A stretch of DNA of 64,000 bases from Candidatus Nanopelagicales bacterium (GCA_017848795.1 JAFIHG010000047.1:1-64000); one strand, 5' to 3'. Numbered from the stretch's first letter, positions 1-10,104 are shown. Program-made: numbers and translations. Notes: a model not told the origin generated them from the sequence alone.

Positions 1-244
1 GCGGCGAGCCCGGCGCCCGCGGCGTCGGCGCCACCCGCTCCGCCCACGCCAGCAGCGCCGTCGGCACCGCAGACCGGGCACACCCCGCCGCAGGGGCCGG
101 CGCCGACGGCGCCGCAGGCGGCGGCCCGGCCGGAGGCTGCGGGGCAGGCGGTTGCGGCGGGGTGTGCCCGGTCTGCGGTGCCGACGGCGCTGCTGGCGTG
201 GGCGGAGCGGGTGGCGCCGACGCCGCGGGCGCCGGGCTCGCCGC
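1..244. repeat. Perfect 92-bp inverted repeat at the window edge
   Basis: Positions 1-92 are the exact reverse complement of 153-244, separated by a 60-bp GC-rich spacer (93-152). The right arm is contiguous with the conserved part of wag31; the left arm starts exactly at the first base. This is typical of a contig end with a fold-back or hairpin chimera, although a real palindrome cannot be excluded. Confidence 0.9.
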
Positions 245-748
245 CGCGGTCTCGCCGCCCCGGTGGCCGAGATCCTTGAGCAGTCCCTCGAGCTGCTGGC
301 GCAAACGGCTGCGGTACTCCTTCTCGAACGCGCGCAGGTCCTCCACGCGCCGTTCGAGCGCGACCCGCTGGGTCTCGCTGTCGCGGCTGAGCGCGCTCGC
401 CCGGTCGCGCGCCTCGGCGACCAGCCGGTCGGCCTCCGCGCGCGCTCCGGCGAGGTGCTCGTCGGCGGTGCGCTGCGCGAGCTCGAGCATCCGTACCGCC
501 GACTCCTGCGGCGGCGCGGCAGCGGGCGGGGCGTCGGGCGCGGGAGCCGGGGCCCGGGCAGCCGCCGCAGCGCTCGCCTCGGCAGCCGCGAGCCGGCCGC
601 GCAGCTCGGCGTTCTCGCGGGTGAGGTTCCCGATCTCGGCCTCGACCTCGTCGAGGAACTGGTCGACCTCGTCCGGGTCGTAGCCGTCCTTGCGTCGCTT
701 CGCCGTCGAGAACTGCTTGGCGCGGACGTCCTCCGCGGTCAGTGCCAT
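1..748 (-). CDS. wag31: DivIVA-family polar growth protein Wag31, partial
   Basis: The frame opens at ATG 748-746 with MALTAEDVRAKQF, then reads through a conserved DivIVA lipid-binding N-terminus (GYDPDEVDQFLDEVE, about residues 22-36) and a coiled coil to about residue 165. An Ala/Pro-rich linker follows. In actinobacteria this cytoplasmic scaffold marks the growing pole and recruits cell-wall synthesis. Its place after sepF and yggT is the standard order. The frame runs off the left edge with no stop. Codons below about 152 are encoded by the return arm of a perfect inverted repeat and give an atypical Cys/Trp-containing tail, so only residues up to about 199 should be trusted. Family identity is firm; the C-terminus is not. 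Confidence 0.9.
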   Translation of the reverse strand, partial: MALTAEDVRAKQFSTAKRRKDGYDPDEVDQFLDEVEAEIGNLTRENAELRGRLAAAEASAAAAARAPAPAPDAPPAAAPPQESAVRMLELAQRTADEHLAGARAEADRLVAEARDRASALSRDSETQRVALERRVEDLRAFEKEYRSRLRQQLEGLLKDLGHRGGETAAASPAPAASAPPAPPTPAAPSAPQTGHTPPQPPAPQPPAGPPPAAPSAPAPAAGCARSAVPTALLAWAERVAPTPRAPGSP

Positions 749-895
749 GAAGATCCACCCTCTGTCAGGACGACCACGGTGGGTCGCGGTGCGCGTACGG
801 GACGCAGCCTAGTAGCCGAGTGCCCGGATCGGTGGGAGCGCGGCGCGTGGACGCGGCAGTGGAAACGACAGGGGTGGTACGCGCCGGTGGACGGA

Positions 896-1180
896 TCAGA
901 ACCGGTAGGCGATCGCGATGAGCACCTGCAGCAGGATGAACAGCACCAGGAAGGCGAGGTCGAGGGCGATCCCCCCGATCCGCAGCGGTGGGATGAACCG
1001 GCGCAGCAGCCGCAGCGGCGGGTCGGTGACGGTGTAGACCAGCTCCACGAGGACGAGCACGACGCCGCGTGGGCGCCAGTCCCGGGCGAACATCATCACG
1101 TAGTCGACGACGATCCGCGCGATGAGGATCAGTACGTAGAGCCAGAGGATCGACACGATCGTCTGGCCGACCGGGGTCAT
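896..1180 (-). CDS. YggT-family small membrane protein
   Basis: This 94-residue protein has two hydrophobic helices: about residues 5-30 (TIVSILWLYVLILIARIVVD) and about 70-92 (IALDLAFLVLFILLQVLIAI). A conserved TDPPLRLLRRFIPPLR stretch lies between them, which is the hallmark of the YggT family. In actinobacteria it lies between sepF and wag31, as here, and is linked to division or osmotic functions that remain poorly defined. An AAGGACGGAG ribosome-binding site precedes the ATG. The 112-bp gap from sepF contains a direct repeat of GACAGGGATCC and no gene. Family assignment is strong; exact function is unknown. Confidence 0.88.
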   Translation of the reverse strand: MTPVGQTIVSILWLYVLILIARIVVDYVMMFARDWRPRGVVLVLVELVYTVTDPPLRLLRRFIPPLRIGGIALDLAFLVLFILLQVLIAIAYRF

Positions 1181-1292
1181 CGTCTCCGTCCTTGCCGTGG
1201 ATCCCTGTCATGGGATCCCTGTCTCGGGTGCTGCCATGGGTCGGTGCGACCGGGGCCGGGCGGGCGTCGCCCGCCGGGTGTGCGCGTTCGCG

Positions 1293-1850
1293 TCAGGACT
1301 GGTTGAAGAAGCCGTCCTGCGCGAGGCGGCGCGCCTCGGCCGCGACGTCGACGTTGGCCGGCGAGAGCAGGAAGACCTTGTTGGTCACCCGCTCGATGCT
1401 GCCGTGCAGGCCGAAGATCAGCCCCGCGGCGAAGTCGATGATCCGCTTGGCGTCGTCGTCGTCCATCTCGGTGAGGTTCATGATCACCGGGGTGCCGAGC
1501 CGGAACTCCTCGCCGATCCGGCGCGCGTCGTTGTAGCTGCGGGGGTGCAGCGTCGTGATCCGGTAGCTGTCGCCGCCGGTCTCGTCGAACGGCGCCGGAT
1601 CGGGGTCGCGCAGGTCGAGCCGGGACGGCGTAGCCGGGCGGGAGCTGCGTACCGGCACCGCCGCGGGACGCACCTCGCGCACTGCGGCGTACGACGCGGT
1701 CGGTTCCTCGCGCCGCCCGGCTCCGGCGCGCACCGGCTCCGGCCGGGCGCTGCGGGAGTTCGACTCGTAGTCCTCGGGCTCCTCGACGTAGCCGTCCAGC
1801 TCGTCCTCCACGAGGCCGAGGTAGACCGCCATCTTGCGCATCGCGCCCAT
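1293..1850 (-). CDS. sepF: Cell division protein SepF
   Basis: The protein is 185 residues long. It has an N-terminal amphipathic start ([13 protein letters not shown]), a charged linker to about residue 95, and the SepF beta-sandwich domain with the typical [32 protein letters not shown] and [15 protein letters not shown] segments. SepF anchors the FtsZ ring to the membrane in actinobacteria, which lack FtsA. The FtsZ encoded about 0.9 kb upstream keeps the C-terminal peptide (DVPDFLK) that SepF binds. A GGGAG site lies 8 nt before the ATG. The 140 bp between pgeF and this start holds no gene. Confidence 0.95.
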   Translation of the reverse strand: MGAMRKMAVYLGLVEDELDGYVEEPEDYESNSRSARPEPVRAGAGRREEPTASYAAVREVRPAAVPVRSSRPATPSRLDLRDPDPAPFDETGGDSYRITTLHPRSYNDARRIGEEFRLGTPVIMNLTEMDDDDAKRIIDFAAGLIFGLHGSIERVTNKVFLLSPANVDVAAEARRLAQDGFFNQS

Positions 1851-1990
1851 TCCGCACGCTCCCGGGCTCGTCGTGGACCACTACATCGGGTGAGCACGCC
1901 GCCGCGGAACGAGCGGCTGCCCGGGCCCTCACGCTACCGGAGCGAGGCCGGCCGGTCGTGCACTGCGGCGTCAGTCCGGCGTGTGTCGCG

Positions 1991-2722
1991 CTACGCCGGC
2001 GCCAGCACGACGGCACCCCCGTGCCGTCCGGTGACGCGGTCGCGGCGGAAGGAGTACCACGCCGGGTCCTCCCGGGTGCACGTACCGAGCAGCGCCACGC
2101 CGACCCCGAGCCGTTCCAGCGTCGCGTGCACCGCGCGGCGTACGTCCAGGGCCCGCTGCCCGTCCGTGCTGACGGCCGCCGCCTCGGGGGCGACTGCGAC
2201 GACCTGCTGGTAGCGCTGCTCGTCGACCGGATAGCAGCGTCCGCAGATCGCCGGCCCGATCACCGCCGTGAGCGCCTGCGCCCCGAGCTCGCGCATCGCC
2301 TCCACGGCCGCGACCGCCGCGCCGGAGCGCACGCCCCGCCAGCCCGCGTGCACGACACCCGCGACCCCGGCCGCACCGTCGGCGAGCACCACCGGCACAC
2401 AGTCCGCCGCCGGCACCAGCAGGGCCACACCGGGCTCGGTCGTCACCAGCGCGTCCACCGGCGGGGCGGGGGCACCGCGGCGCTGCGCGTCCGCGTCGGC
2501 CCGCCCGACCCGTGCCACGTCGCAGGAGTGCCGCGGCGCCATCGTCACGAAGCGGTCGGCGCCAGCGGCCGCCGCAAGCAGGGCGCGGTTCGCGGCGACG
2601 GCGCGCGGGTCGTCACCGACGTGGTCGGCGATGTTGCCCCGGTCGTACGGCGGGCGGCTGACGCCCTCGGTGCGGTCGAGGAAGGCGTACGCGGCACCCG
2701 GCCCTAGCGCGCCGCGGTGCAC
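1991..2722 (-). CDS. pgeF: Laccase-domain (YfiH/PgeF) purine nucleosidase-type protein
   Basis: The protein is about 243 residues from GTG 2722, which lies 13 nt after the ftsZ stop; a longer ATG-start reading would overlap ftsZ by 50 bp and is not preferred. It carries the multicopper-polyphenol-oxidase-like fold signatures: MAPRHSCDV, PAADCVPVVL with its catalytic Cys, GVVHAGWRG with a zinc-ligand His, and IGPAICGRCYPV. Members act as purine nucleoside phosphorylases or as proofreaders that remove misincorporated L-Ser from murein precursors. The second role fits its position after ftsZ. In mycobacteria and many relatives a yggS gene follows; here it is missing. Confidence 0.88.
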   Translation of the reverse strand: MHRGALGPGAAYAFLDRTEGVSRPPYDRGNIADHVGDDPRAVAANRALLAAAAGADRFVTMAPRHSCDVARVGRADADAQRRGAPAPPVDALVTTEPGVALLVPAADCVPVVLADGAAGVAGVVHAGWRGVRSGAAVAAVEAMRELGAQALTAVIGPAICGRCYPVDEQRYQQVVAVAPEAAAVSTDGQRALDVRRAVHATLERLGVGVALLGTCTREDPAWYSFRRDRVTGRHGGAVVLAPA

Positions 2723-2735
2723 GCCGGCCGCGGGC

Positions 2736-3908
2736 TCACTTGAGGAAGTCGGGCACGTCGAGCTCGTCGCCGTCGTCCCCGTCATCGAAGACGATCCGGC
2801 GCGGCTCGCGGCGCGGCTCCGGAGGTTCGGGCGAGACGGGGATCGAGGCCGGCTCGCCCGTCCCGGCCGACTGCGCCTGCGCCGTCTCGGCGGCCAGCGG
2901 CGTGTCCTCCACCACGCGCTTGGTCACGGTGGTGGTGACGGCCGACTTGCGCGCAGGGGGCAGCCCGCCGTCGAAGCCGGCGGCGATCACGGTGACGCGG
3001 ACCTCGTCGCCGAGGGTGTCGTCGATGACGGCGCCGAAGATGATGTTCGCCTCCGGGTGGGCGGCGTCCGTGACGAGCTGGGCGGCCTCGTGGATCTCGA
3101 ACAGTCCCAGGTCCGAACCGCCGGAGATCGACAGCAGCACCCCGTGAGCACCGTCGATGCTCGCCTCGAGCAGCGGGCTGGAGATCGCGGTCTCGGCCGC
3201 CGACACGGCGCGGTCGTCGCCGCGCGCCGAGCCGATGCCCATGAGCGCGCTACCGGCGCCGTGCATGACGCTCTTCACGTCGGCGAAGTCGAGGTTGATC
3301 AGGCCCGGGGTGGTGATCAGGTCGGTGATCCCGCTGACGCCCTGCAGCAGCACCTGGTCGGCCTGCCGGAACGCGTCGATCATCGAGATGCTCCGGTCGG
3401 CGAGCGAGAGCAGCCGGTCGTTGGGAATGACGATCAGCGTGTCGACCTCGGCCCGCAGCTCCTCGATGCCGTTCTCGGCCTGCCCGCTGCGCCGCCGGCC
3501 CTCGAACCCGAACGGCCGGGTCACCACGCCGATGGTGAGCGCGCCGAGCGAGCGCGCGATGCGCGCGACGACCGGCGCCCCTCCGGTGCCCGTACCGCCG
3601 CCCTCGCCCGCGGTGACGAACACCATGTCGGCGCCCTTGAGGACTTCCTCGATGTCCTCGCTGTGGTCCTCGGCCGCCTTGCGCCCGACCTCCGGGTCGG
3701 CGCCCGCGCCGAGGCCGCGGGTCAGTTCGCGGCCGATGTCGAGCTTGACGTCGGCGTCGCTCATCAGCAGCGCCTGGGCGTCGGTGTTGATCGCGATGAA
3801 CTCGACGCCCTTGAGGCCGACCTCGATCATCCGGTTCACGGCGTTGACGCCGCCACCGCCGATACCCACGACCTTGATCACGGCGAGGTAGTTCTGCGGA
3901 GCCGCCAC
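2736..3908 (-). CDS. ftsZ: Cell division GTPase FtsZ
   Basis: This 390-residue tubulin-like GTPase forms the Z-ring. The nucleotide-binding G-box GGGTGTG is at residues 103-109, with NTDAQALL at 41-48 and the T7-loop region near residue 210 ([14 protein letters not shown]). A disordered linker after about residue 318 ends in the conserved [10 protein letters not shown] tail that binds SepF and other partners. The start is GTG 3908, with GGAAGGA 7 nt upstream. It is separated from ftsQ by a 260-bp gap with its own promoter-like sequence and a large palindrome, so it is probably transcribed at least partly on its own. Confidence 0.98.
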   Translation of the reverse strand: MAAPQNYLAVIKVVGIGGGGVNAVNRMIEVGLKGVEFIAINTDAQALLMSDADVKLDIGRELTRGLGAGADPEVGRKAAEDHSEDIEEVLKGADMVFVTAGEGGGTGTGGAPVVARIARSLGALTIGVVTRPFGFEGRRRSGQAENGIEELRAEVDTLIVIPNDRLLSLADRSISMIDAFRQADQVLLQGVSGITDLITTPGLINLDFADVKSVMHGAGSALMGIGSARGDDRAVSAAETAISSPLLEASIDGAHGVLLSISGGSDLGLFEIHEAAQLVTDAAHPEANIIFGAVIDDTLGDEVRVTVIAAGFDGGLPPARKSAVTTTVTKRVVEDTPLAAETAQAQSAGTGEPASIPVSPEPPEPRREPRRIVFDDGDDGDELDVPDFLK

Positions 3909-3949
3909 GTGCCGATCCTTCCGTCGGTCGCCCGCCTGGACGAACCCTC

Positions 3950-3985
3950 ATGCTCTGCTATAGGTTCAGAGTTATGTCACCCTCC
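3950..3985 (-). promoter_or_regulatory. Putative ftsZ promoter
   Basis: On the minus strand this AT-rich island reads GTGACATAACTCTGAACC followed by TATAGC, about 50 nt before the ftsZ GTG. It is the only AT-rich stretch in the ftsQ-ftsZ gap. TATAGC fits an actinobacterial -10 element (TANNNT-like); no good -35 is seen at 17 nt. The call is inferred from composition and position only. Confidence 0.35.
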
Positions 3986-4090
3986 GGCTGCGGTGGAGGG
4001 TAGGGCACCGCGGCGGGCAGCGGCAAGCCCGGTCTGCGCGCGAGCACGACCGGGCACCGCAGCCGGCCGGTACGCGGTCCCGCTGCACTG

Positions 4091-4155
4091 CGCGTGTCCC
4101 TGCTCGAAACGTCGTCAACTCGCGGAGTTGACGACGTTTCGAGCAGGGACACGCG
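4091..4155. repeat. Palindromic repeat family A, copy 1 (31-bp perfect arms)
   Basis: Arms 4091-4121 and 4125-4155 are perfect reverse complements with a 3-nt loop (gcg). The arm begins CGCGTGTCCCTGCTCGAAAC. The same palindrome, with the loop inverted, occurs at 58843-58907. It lies 13 bp after the ftsQ stop codon, where it could act as a transcription terminator or attenuator between ftsQ and ftsZ. There is no T-run after the stem. Confidence 0.9.
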
Positions 4156-4168
4156 GACGGGGCGGGGG

Positions 4169-4921
4169 CTACTGACCCGCGGGGGCCTGCGGTAGGCGCC
4201 CACCTCGGGTGGTGGGCAGGTCGGGGGCCGAGACGTCGATCTGGCGCGGGCGCTGGGGCAGCAGTGCCGCGAGCACCGCCGCCTTGCGCGCCCCGTCGCT
4301 GTCGGCGCCCCACCGCACCCGGGTGCCGCTGCGCAGGCCGAGCACCACGTCGTCGACGCTGGTGGCGCGCACCCACCGGACGTGAGCGGCGAGGTCCTGC
4401 GGCAGCGCGCTCAGCACCCCGGCCGCCGCAGCGCGCGCGCCGACAGCGCCCTGCACATCCGGCAGCCCTGCGGGCAGCGGGCCGTCGAGGGCGTACGACA
4501 CCCCCGTGCCGTCGACGAGCAGCCGCTCGCCGCCGATCATGACGGTGGCGACCGGCGTCCGCTCGGTGACCACCACCACGAGGGTGTTCGGCCAGCCGTA
4601 GCGGACCTCGGCACCCTGGACAGCGCCGATCGCCTCCACGCGGGCGGCGACCTCCGACGCCGACACCCGCGCCAGCGGGGTGCCGAGCTGCACCCCGGCC
4701 GCCTGCCGGACCTGGTCCGCGGAGACCTGGGCGGTCCCGAGGACGCGGACCTCGCGCACCGCGAGTACCGGCGACCACCACACCAGCCAGCCGAGCAGGC
4801 CTGCCAGGGCCAGCAGCAGCACCGCGAGCAGCACCCGCCGCCGGGGGCGGGCCGGGACGGTACGGCGCCGGGCCGCCTCGTCGAAGGGGACGACGCGGCG
4901 CTCGGGATCGGTGACGGTCAC
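4169..4921 (-). CDS. ftsQ: Cell division protein FtsQ (DivIB)
   Basis: This 250-residue bitopic membrane protein has a basic cytoplasmic N-terminus (RRRTVPARPRRR), one transmembrane helix at about 29-49 (VLLAVLLLALAGLLGWLVWW), a POTRA domain (VREVRVLGTAQVSADQV, about 55-125) and the FtsQ beta domain (VTERTPVATVMIGGERLLVD). It links the divisome cytoplasmic ring to the FtsWI synthase. Its start overlaps the murC stop in an ATGA, so the two are translationally coupled. The family A palindrome follows the stop. Confidence 0.95.
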   Translation of the reverse strand: MTVTDPERRVVPFDEAARRRTVPARPRRRVLLAVLLLALAGLLGWLVWWSPVLAVREVRVLGTAQVSADQVRQAAGVQLGTPLARVSASEVAARVEAIGAVQGAEVRYGWPNTLVVVVTERTPVATVMIGGERLLVDGTGVSYALDGPLPAGLPDVQGAVGARAAAAGVLSALPQDLAAHVRWVRATSVDDVVLGLRSGTRVRWGADSDGARKAAVLAALLPQRPRQIDVSAPDLPTTRGGRLPQAPAGQ

Positions 4922-6369
4922 CGCGCCTCGCTCCGGGCTGCCTCCCGGGCGCGCAGCAGGTCGAGCACCTCCGGACCGAGCAGCGAGATGTCACCCGCGC
5001 CGAGCGTCATGACCACGTCACCGGGGCGTGCGCGGCCGGCCAGCTGGGCGGCCACGCGGCTCCACGACGGCTCGAACGCGACGCTGCCCTCGGGCAGCGG
5101 GACCTTGGCCGCCATCGACATCCCGGACGCGCCGGGGATCGGGGTCTCCCCCGGTGCGAAGACCTCGAGCACCACCACCTCGTCGGCCAGCCCGAGCGCC
5201 GCTCCGAACTCCTCGAGGAACAGCGCGGTCCGGTAGTAGTGGTGGGCCTGGAACGCGACGACGAGCCGGCTGCCGGGCAGCTGCTCGCGCATGGCGCGCA
5301 ACGTCACGGCGATCTCGGTCGGGTGGTGGGCGTAGTCGTCGTAGACCATCACGCCGTCGGCGGTCCCCCGGAAGTCGAAGCGCCGGCGGGTCCCGCTGAA
5401 CGCGGCCAGCCCGTCGCGCAGGTCGGACGCCGGGTAGCCCAGCCCGATGCCCGTGGCGAGCGCGGCGGTCGCGTTGAGGACGTTGTGGACACCCGGCACC
5501 GCGAGCTCGATGACGCCGAGCCGCACGCCGCGCGCGACGGTGTCGAAGCGCCAGCCGCGCTGACCGGTGCCGCGCAGCTCGATGCGGAAGTCGGCACCCG
5601 GGTCCTGACCGTAGCTGCGGACGTCGACACCGGCCGCACGCGCCTGCTCCAGGAGCCGGACGGCACCCGGGTCGTCGGCGCAGATCACGACGAACCCGCC
5701 GTTGTCCCTGCAGCCCGAGGTGAAATCGACGAACGCCTGCTCGATCGCCTCGACCGTGCCCCAGTGGTCGAGGTGGTCCGGCTCGACGTTGGTGACGACG
5801 CCGGCGTACGCGGGCAGCGCGAGGAACGCGCCGTCGCTCTCGTCGGCCTCGGCGATGAAGTCGGTCCCGCTGCCGAGGTGGGCGTTGGAGCCGGACTCGT
5901 TCAGCTCGCTGCCGATCACGAACGACGGGTCCGCACCGCAGGTCTGCAGCGCGACGGTGAGCATCGACGTGGTGGTGGTCTTGCCGTGCGTGCCCGCAAC
6001 CGCGACCCCGCGGTGACCGCTCATCAGCAGTGCGAGCGCCTCCGCGCGGCCCAGCACCCGCAGCCCGCGGCGGGCCGCGGCGACGAGCTCGACGTTGTCG
6101 GGCCGGATCGCCGTGGAGGCCACCACCGTCGAGGCGTTCCCGAGGTTGGCCGCGTCGTGCCCGACGTGGACCTGCGCGCCGAGCGCGCGCAGCGCGGACA
6201 GCCGCCGGGAGTCCTTGACGTCGCTGCCCGACACCGGCACCCCGAGCGCGAGCAGCACCCGGGCGATGCCCGACATGCCGGCTCCTCCGACCCCGATGAC
6301 GTGCACCGCACCGAGCTCGGCCACCGCCGGACCCGGCGTGGCAGGAGTGGTCGGCGTCTGCTGTGTCAC
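4918..6369 (-). CDS. murC: UDP-N-acetylmuramate--L-alanine ligase MurC
   Basis: This cytoplasmic ATP-dependent ligase adds the first peptide residue, L-Ala, to UDP-MurNAc. The N-terminal Rossmann motif [14 protein letters not shown] is near residue 22, the ATP P-loop is [12 protein letters not shown], the Mur-family core includes [10 protein letters not shown] and [11 protein letters not shown], and the C-terminal domain has [12 protein letters not shown]. The start is GTG 6369, which overlaps the murG stop (GTGA) and gives 483 residues, the usual family length. A much longer upstream frame exists but is antisense-type noise. It overlaps ftsQ by 4 nt. Confidence 0.97.
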   Translation of the reverse strand: MTQQTPTTPATPGPAVAELGAVHVIGVGGAGMSGIARVLLALGVPVSGSDVKDSRRLSALRALGAQVHVGHDAANLGNASTVVASTAIRPDNVELVAAARRGLRVLGRAEALALLMSGHRGVAVAGTHGKTTTTSMLTVALQTCGADPSFVIGSELNESGSNAHLGSGTDFIAEADESDGAFLALPAYAGVVTNVEPDHLDHWGTVEAIEQAFVDFTSGCRDNGGFVVICADDPGAVRLLEQARAAGVDVRSYGQDPGADFRIELRGTGQRGWRFDTVARGVRLGVIELAVPGVHNVLNATAALATGIGLGYPASDLRDGLAAFSGTRRRFDFRGTADGVMVYDDYAHHPTEIAVTLRAMREQLPGSRLVVAFQAHHYYRTALFLEEFGAALGLADEVVVLEVFAPGETPIPGASGMSMAAKVPLPEGSVAFEPSWSRVAAQLAGRARPGDVVMTLGAGDISLLGPEVLDLLRAREAARSEAR

Positions 6370-7466
6370 GTGCCCTCGTCCTCCACCTCGGCCATACCGG
6401 CAGCCTGCCGTACCAGTTCCACGAGCGCCGTGGCGGCGTCGGGGCGGCCGAATCCCGCGGCGGCCCTCCCAGCGGCCGCGAGCCGCGCCGGGTCGGTGAG
6501 CAGGCGCAGCGTCTCCGACACGACGCGCCCGGCGCCCAGGGCCGCGTCCGGGACGAGCACCCCGCCGCCCGCCTCGACGACCGGCAGGGCGTTCAGGCGC
6601 TGCTCGCCGTTGCCGATCGGCAGCGGGACGTAGATCGCAGGCAGCCCGACGGCGGCGAGCTCCGCGCAGGTCATGGCGCCGGCCCGGCACAGCATGAGGT
6701 CCGCGGCGGCGTACGCGTCGGCCATCCGCTCGACGTAGCCGACCGTGCGGTAGCCGGGCAGCCCGTCGTACAGCTGGTCGGTGTTACGGGGTCCGACGAC
6801 GTGCAGCAGCTGGATGCCGCGCTCCACCAGTGCGGGCGCGGCCGCGCGGACGGCCTCGTTGATCCGCCGCGCCCCCTGCGATCCGCCGGAGACGAGCAGC
6901 ACGGGGCGCTGCGGGTCGAGGCCGAGCGCCCGGCGGGCCCCGTCCCGGCGGCCGGTCCGGTCCAGCGTCGCGATCTCCGAGCGCAGCGGGATGCCCACCA
7001 GCCGGGCCCGCGGCAGGCTCCCGGCGACGGTCTCGGCGACGTACGGGGTAAGCCGGGCGCCGACCCGGTTGGCCAGCCCGGCGCGGGCGTTGGCCTCGTG
7101 CACGACGATCGGGACCCGGCCGCGGGCGGCGAGGTAGGCCGGGGTCGCGACGTAGCCGCCGAACCCGACGAGCACGTCCGCACGCTCGCGGGCCAGCAGG
7201 GCGCGTACCGCCCGGATCGCGCCGCGCAGTCGCGCCGGGAGCGTCAGCAGGTCGCGTCCCGGTCGCCGCGGCAACGGCACCGCCGGGATCAGCTCGAGGC
7301 GGTAGCCGCGCGCCGGTACGAGCGTGGTCTCCAGTCCCCCGGCCGTGCCCAGCGCCGTCACCACGGCCCCGGGGACCGCTGCGCACAGCGCGTCGGCCAG
7401 GTTCAGCGCGGGTTCGATGTGACCGGCGGTGCCCCCGCCGGCGACCACGACGTGCACCGGCGTCAC
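6366..7466 (-). CDS. murG: Lipid II synthase glycosyltransferase MurG
   Basis: This 366-residue GT28 enzyme transfers GlcNAc from UDP-GlcNAc to lipid I on the inner membrane face, giving lipid II. It has the N-terminal [12 protein letters not shown] loop (residues about 10-21), [26 protein letters not shown], and the C-terminal nucleotide-sugar site ([39 protein letters not shown]). The GTG start overlaps the ftsW stop as GTGA and the stop overlaps the murC start, so ftsW-murG-murC are translationally coupled. Confidence 0.97.
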   Translation of the reverse strand: MTPVHVVVAGGGTAGHIEPALNLADALCAAVPGAVVTALGTAGGLETTLVPARGYRLELIPAVPLPRRPGRDLLTLPARLRGAIRAVRALLARERADVLVGFGGYVATPAYLAARGRVPIVVHEANARAGLANRVGARLTPYVAETVAGSLPRARLVGIPLRSEIATLDRTGRRDGARRALGLDPQRPVLLVSGGSQGARRINEAVRAAAPALVERGIQLLHVVGPRNTDQLYDGLPGYRTVGYVERMADAYAAADLMLCRAGAMTCAELAAVGLPAIYVPLPIGNGEQRLNALPVVEAGGGVLVPDAALGAGRVVSETLRLLTDPARLAAAGRAAAGFGRPDAATALVELVRQAAGMAEVEDEGT

Positions 7467-8665
7467 CGGCTGCGCAGGTCCACGGCGGCGTCCTGCTGCG
7501 CCGCGGCGCGACGGGCGGTCCGGTGCTCGTGCCGGGCGAAGGACATGAGCATCCCCAAGGCGAAAAGTGTCGGCACCAGCGAGCTGCCGCCGTACGACAC
7601 GAGCGGGAGCGGCACGCCGGTGATCGGCAGCAGCTGCAGCACGGCCCCGAGGTTGAGCAGGGTCTGGGTGAGCAGCCAGCCCACCGCGATGGCCGAGGCG
7701 ATCCGTACGAACCGGTCCGTCGTGTGCAGCGCGACGCGCAGTGCCGCGACGACGATGGCCGCGAACAGCGCCACGACGAACAGCGAACCGACGACGCCGA
7801 GCTCCTCGCCCACGACGGCGTAGATGAAGTCGGTGTGCGCGGCCGGAAGCCAGTCCCACTTCTCCCGGCTCGCGCCGAGCCCGACGCCGAACCAGCCGCC
7901 ACCGCCCAGGGCACTCTTGCCGTGCAGCACCTGCCAGCCCAGCATGGTCGGGTCGGACTCGGGATCGAGCCAGCCGCGGAACCGGTCCATCCGGTAGGCC
8001 GCCGAGAGGCTGCCCACGACCACCAGCGCGCCGACGGCGACGCCCCCCAGCACGAACATCCGCATCGGGGCGCCCGCGACGAACAGCGCGATGGCGACCA
8101 TCGGGATCAGCACGAGCACGTTGCCCATGTCGCCCTCGGCGAGCACCAGCCCGACGATCAGCAGGCTGACGGGCAGCAGCGGGATGAGCAGGTGCTTCCA
8201 CTGGTCGAGCAGCGGCGCCTTGCGCGCCAGCAGGTCCGCGCACCACAGCACCAGGGCGAGCTTGGCGAACTCGCTGGGCTGCAAGCGGAACGGGCCGCCG
8301 AGCTCGATCCAGTTGCGCTGCCCGCCCACGCTGACGCCGACCAGCAGCACGGCCACCAGCAGGGCGAGCGCGCCGAGCAGCACGGGGTAGGCGAGTCTGC
8401 GGTAGAAGGCGACCGGCAGCCGCGAGGCGACGACCATCGCGACGACGCCGACGCCGGCGAACAGCAACTGGCGCAGGAACAACGTGTACGGCGAGCCGAG
8501 CGTGCGGAAGCTGACGACAGTCGATGCCGAGAGCACCATCGCCAGGCCCAGCACCAGCAGCAGCACGGTGGCCCCGAGCAGCACGTGGTAGTTGGTCAGC
8601 GGGTGGCGCGCCCGCCGCAGCCGGCTGTGCGGTGCGACCGGCGCGACCGTCGGCGTGCTCGTCAT
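7463..8665 (-). CDS. ftsW: SEDS peptidoglycan polymerase FtsW
   Basis: This 400-residue polytopic SEDS-family glycosyltransferase polymerises lipid II at the septum with FtsI. About ten hydrophobic helices are visible, the first at [21 protein letters not shown]. It has the family signatures [21 protein letters not shown] and the C-terminal [15 protein letters not shown]. The ATG start at 8665 overlaps the murD stop (ATGA); the stop overlaps murG. The short basic C-tail ([12 protein letters not shown]) is typical of actinobacteria. Confidence 0.96.
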   Translation of the reverse strand: MTSTPTVAPVAPHSRLRRARHPLTNYHVLLGATVLLLVLGLAMVLSASTVVSFRTLGSPYTLFLRQLLFAGVGVVAMVVASRLPVAFYRRLAYPVLLGALALLVAVLLVGVSVGGQRNWIELGGPFRLQPSEFAKLALVLWCADLLARKAPLLDQWKHLLIPLLPVSLLIVGLVLAEGDMGNVLVLIPMVAIALFVAGAPMRMFVLGGVAVGALVVVGSLSAAYRMDRFRGWLDPESDPTMLGWQVLHGKSALGGGGWFGVGLGASREKWDWLPAAHTDFIYAVVGEELGVVGSLFVVALFAAIVVAALRVALHTTDRFVRIASAIAVGWLLTQTLLNLGAVLQLLPITGVPLPLVSYGGSSLVPTLFALGMLMSFARHEHRTARRAAAQQDAAVDLRSR

Positions 8666-10104
8666 GCGCGCTCCGCGCGCAGCGCGTGCACCGCCGCCAC
8701 GAAGGCGTCGCCGCGCGCCGCGTAGTCGGTGAACATGTCCCACGACGCGCAGGCCGGCGCGAGCAGCACCGTGTCCCCGCTGCGCGCGAGCCCGGCGGCG
8801 GCGGTGACGACCTCCTGCATGGCCCCAGTGTCCGTGCGGGACACCTCGATCACGGGGACCTCGGGCGCGTGTCGTGACAGGGCGTGCGCCACATCGGCGC
8901 GGTCGGCGCCCAGCAGCACCACCCCGCGCAGCCGCGGGCGTACGGCACTGACGAGCTCGTCGAACTGCTGGCCCTTGCCCAGCCCGCCGGCGATCCAGAC
9001 CACGTTCTCGTACGCGCGCAGCGAGCTCAGCGCCGCATGCCCGTTCGTCGCCTTGGAGTCGTCGACGTACCGCACACCGGCGACCTCGCCGGCGTCCGCG
9101 ATGCGGTGGCCGGCCGGCTGGAAGGCGCGCAGCCCGTCCCGTACCGCCGCCGGGGGTACGCCGTACGCCCGGGCGAGCGCGGCTGCGGCGAGCGCGTTCT
9201 GCACGTTGTGGGGGGCGAACGGCGTCACGTCGTGCACGCTCGCGAGCTCCTGGGCGGAATCGCGCCGCTCGGGCAGGAAGGCCCGGTCCACGAGCAGGTC
9301 GTCGACGACCCCCAGCATGGAGGGCGCCGGTACGCCGAGGGTGAAGCCGATCGCCCGGCAGCCGGCGCTCACATCGGCCTGCTCCACCATGCGTTCGGTC
9401 TCGGCGTCGGCGACGTTGTAGACGGCGGCCACCCGGGTGCCCTCGTACACCCGGGCCTTGGCGGCCCGGTAGCCCGCGAGCCCGCCGAAGTGGTCGACGT
9501 GGTCGGGGGCGAAGTTCAGGCAGGCGGCCGCACACGGGGTCAGGCTCGTCACGAACGGCAGCTGCGGGGCTCCGACCTCGATCGCGAGCGCGCCGCCGTG
9601 CGGGCCGTGCATCACCGCGTCCACCAGCGAGCGGCCGATGTTGCCGACGGCGTCGGTCGCGACGCCGGCGGCCGCGAGCATCGAGGCGAGCATCAGCGTC
9701 GTCGTCGTCTTCCCGTTGGTCCCGGTGACGAGCAGCCACTCGCTCGCGCCGTCCGGGCGCAGCCGCCAGGCCAGCTCCAGCTCGCCCCACACCGGGATGC
9801 CGGCCTGTTGCGCGGCCCGGATGACCGGTGCCGCGGGCGGCAGACCCGGAGACACGACCAGCAGCTGGGTGGCGGCGGGCAGCGCGTCCGTACCGAGCCG
9901 GACGTCCGCGCCGAGCAAGGCGAGGATCTGCGCCCGCTCGCGCTGGCCGTCGCCATCGGCCGCGTCGATCACCGTGACCGCCGCGCCGACCGAGAGCAGC
10001 GCGTCGGCCGCGGCGAACCCCGCGACGCCGATGCCGACCACGGTGGCCCGCAGGCCCGTCCAGTCGCTCGCCCGGTGCAGCGTCCCGACCTGCTCGGGGG
10101 TCAC
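8662..10104 (-). CDS. murD: UDP-N-acetylmuramoylalanine--D-glutamate ligase MurD
   Basis: This cytoplasmic ligase adds D-Glu to UDP-MurNAc-L-Ala. The start is GTG 10104 ([10 protein letters not shown]), which overlaps the mraY stop and gives 480 residues. The N-terminal Rossmann segment is [18 protein letters not shown], the P-loop is [18 protein letters not shown], and later Mur motifs are [13 protein letters not shown] and [18 protein letters not shown] far longer upstream extension in the same frame lies antisense-like over mraY and murF and was rejected. Confidence 0.96.
   Translation of the reverse strand: MTPEQVGTLHRASDWTGLRATVVGIGVAGFAAADALLSVGAAVTVIDAADGDGQRERAQILALLGADVRLGTDALPAATQLLVVSPGLPPAAPVIRAAQQAGIPVWGELELAWRLRPDGASEWLLVTGTNGKTTTTLMLASMLAAAGVATDAVGNIGRSLVDAVMHGPHGGALAIEVGAPQLPFVTSLTPCAAACLNFAPDHVDHFGGLAGYRAAKARVYEGTRVAAVYNVADAETERMVEQADVSAGCRAIGFTLGVPAPSMLGVVDDLLVDRAFLPERRDSAQELASVHDVTPFAPHNVQNALAAAALARAYGVPPAAVRDGLRAFQPAGHRIADAGEVAGVRYVDDSKATNGHAALSSLRAYENVVWIAGGLGKGQQFDELVSAVRPRLRGVVLLGADRADVAHALSRHAPEVPVIEVSRTDTGAMQEVVTAAAGLARSGDTVLLAPACASWDMFTDYAARGDAFVAAVHALRAERA

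Noticed and set aside
3958-4203. 81-codon open frame across the ftsQ-ftsZ gap
   Set aside because: It exists because both arms of the family A palindrome are stop-free; there is no ribosome-binding site and no family resemblance.
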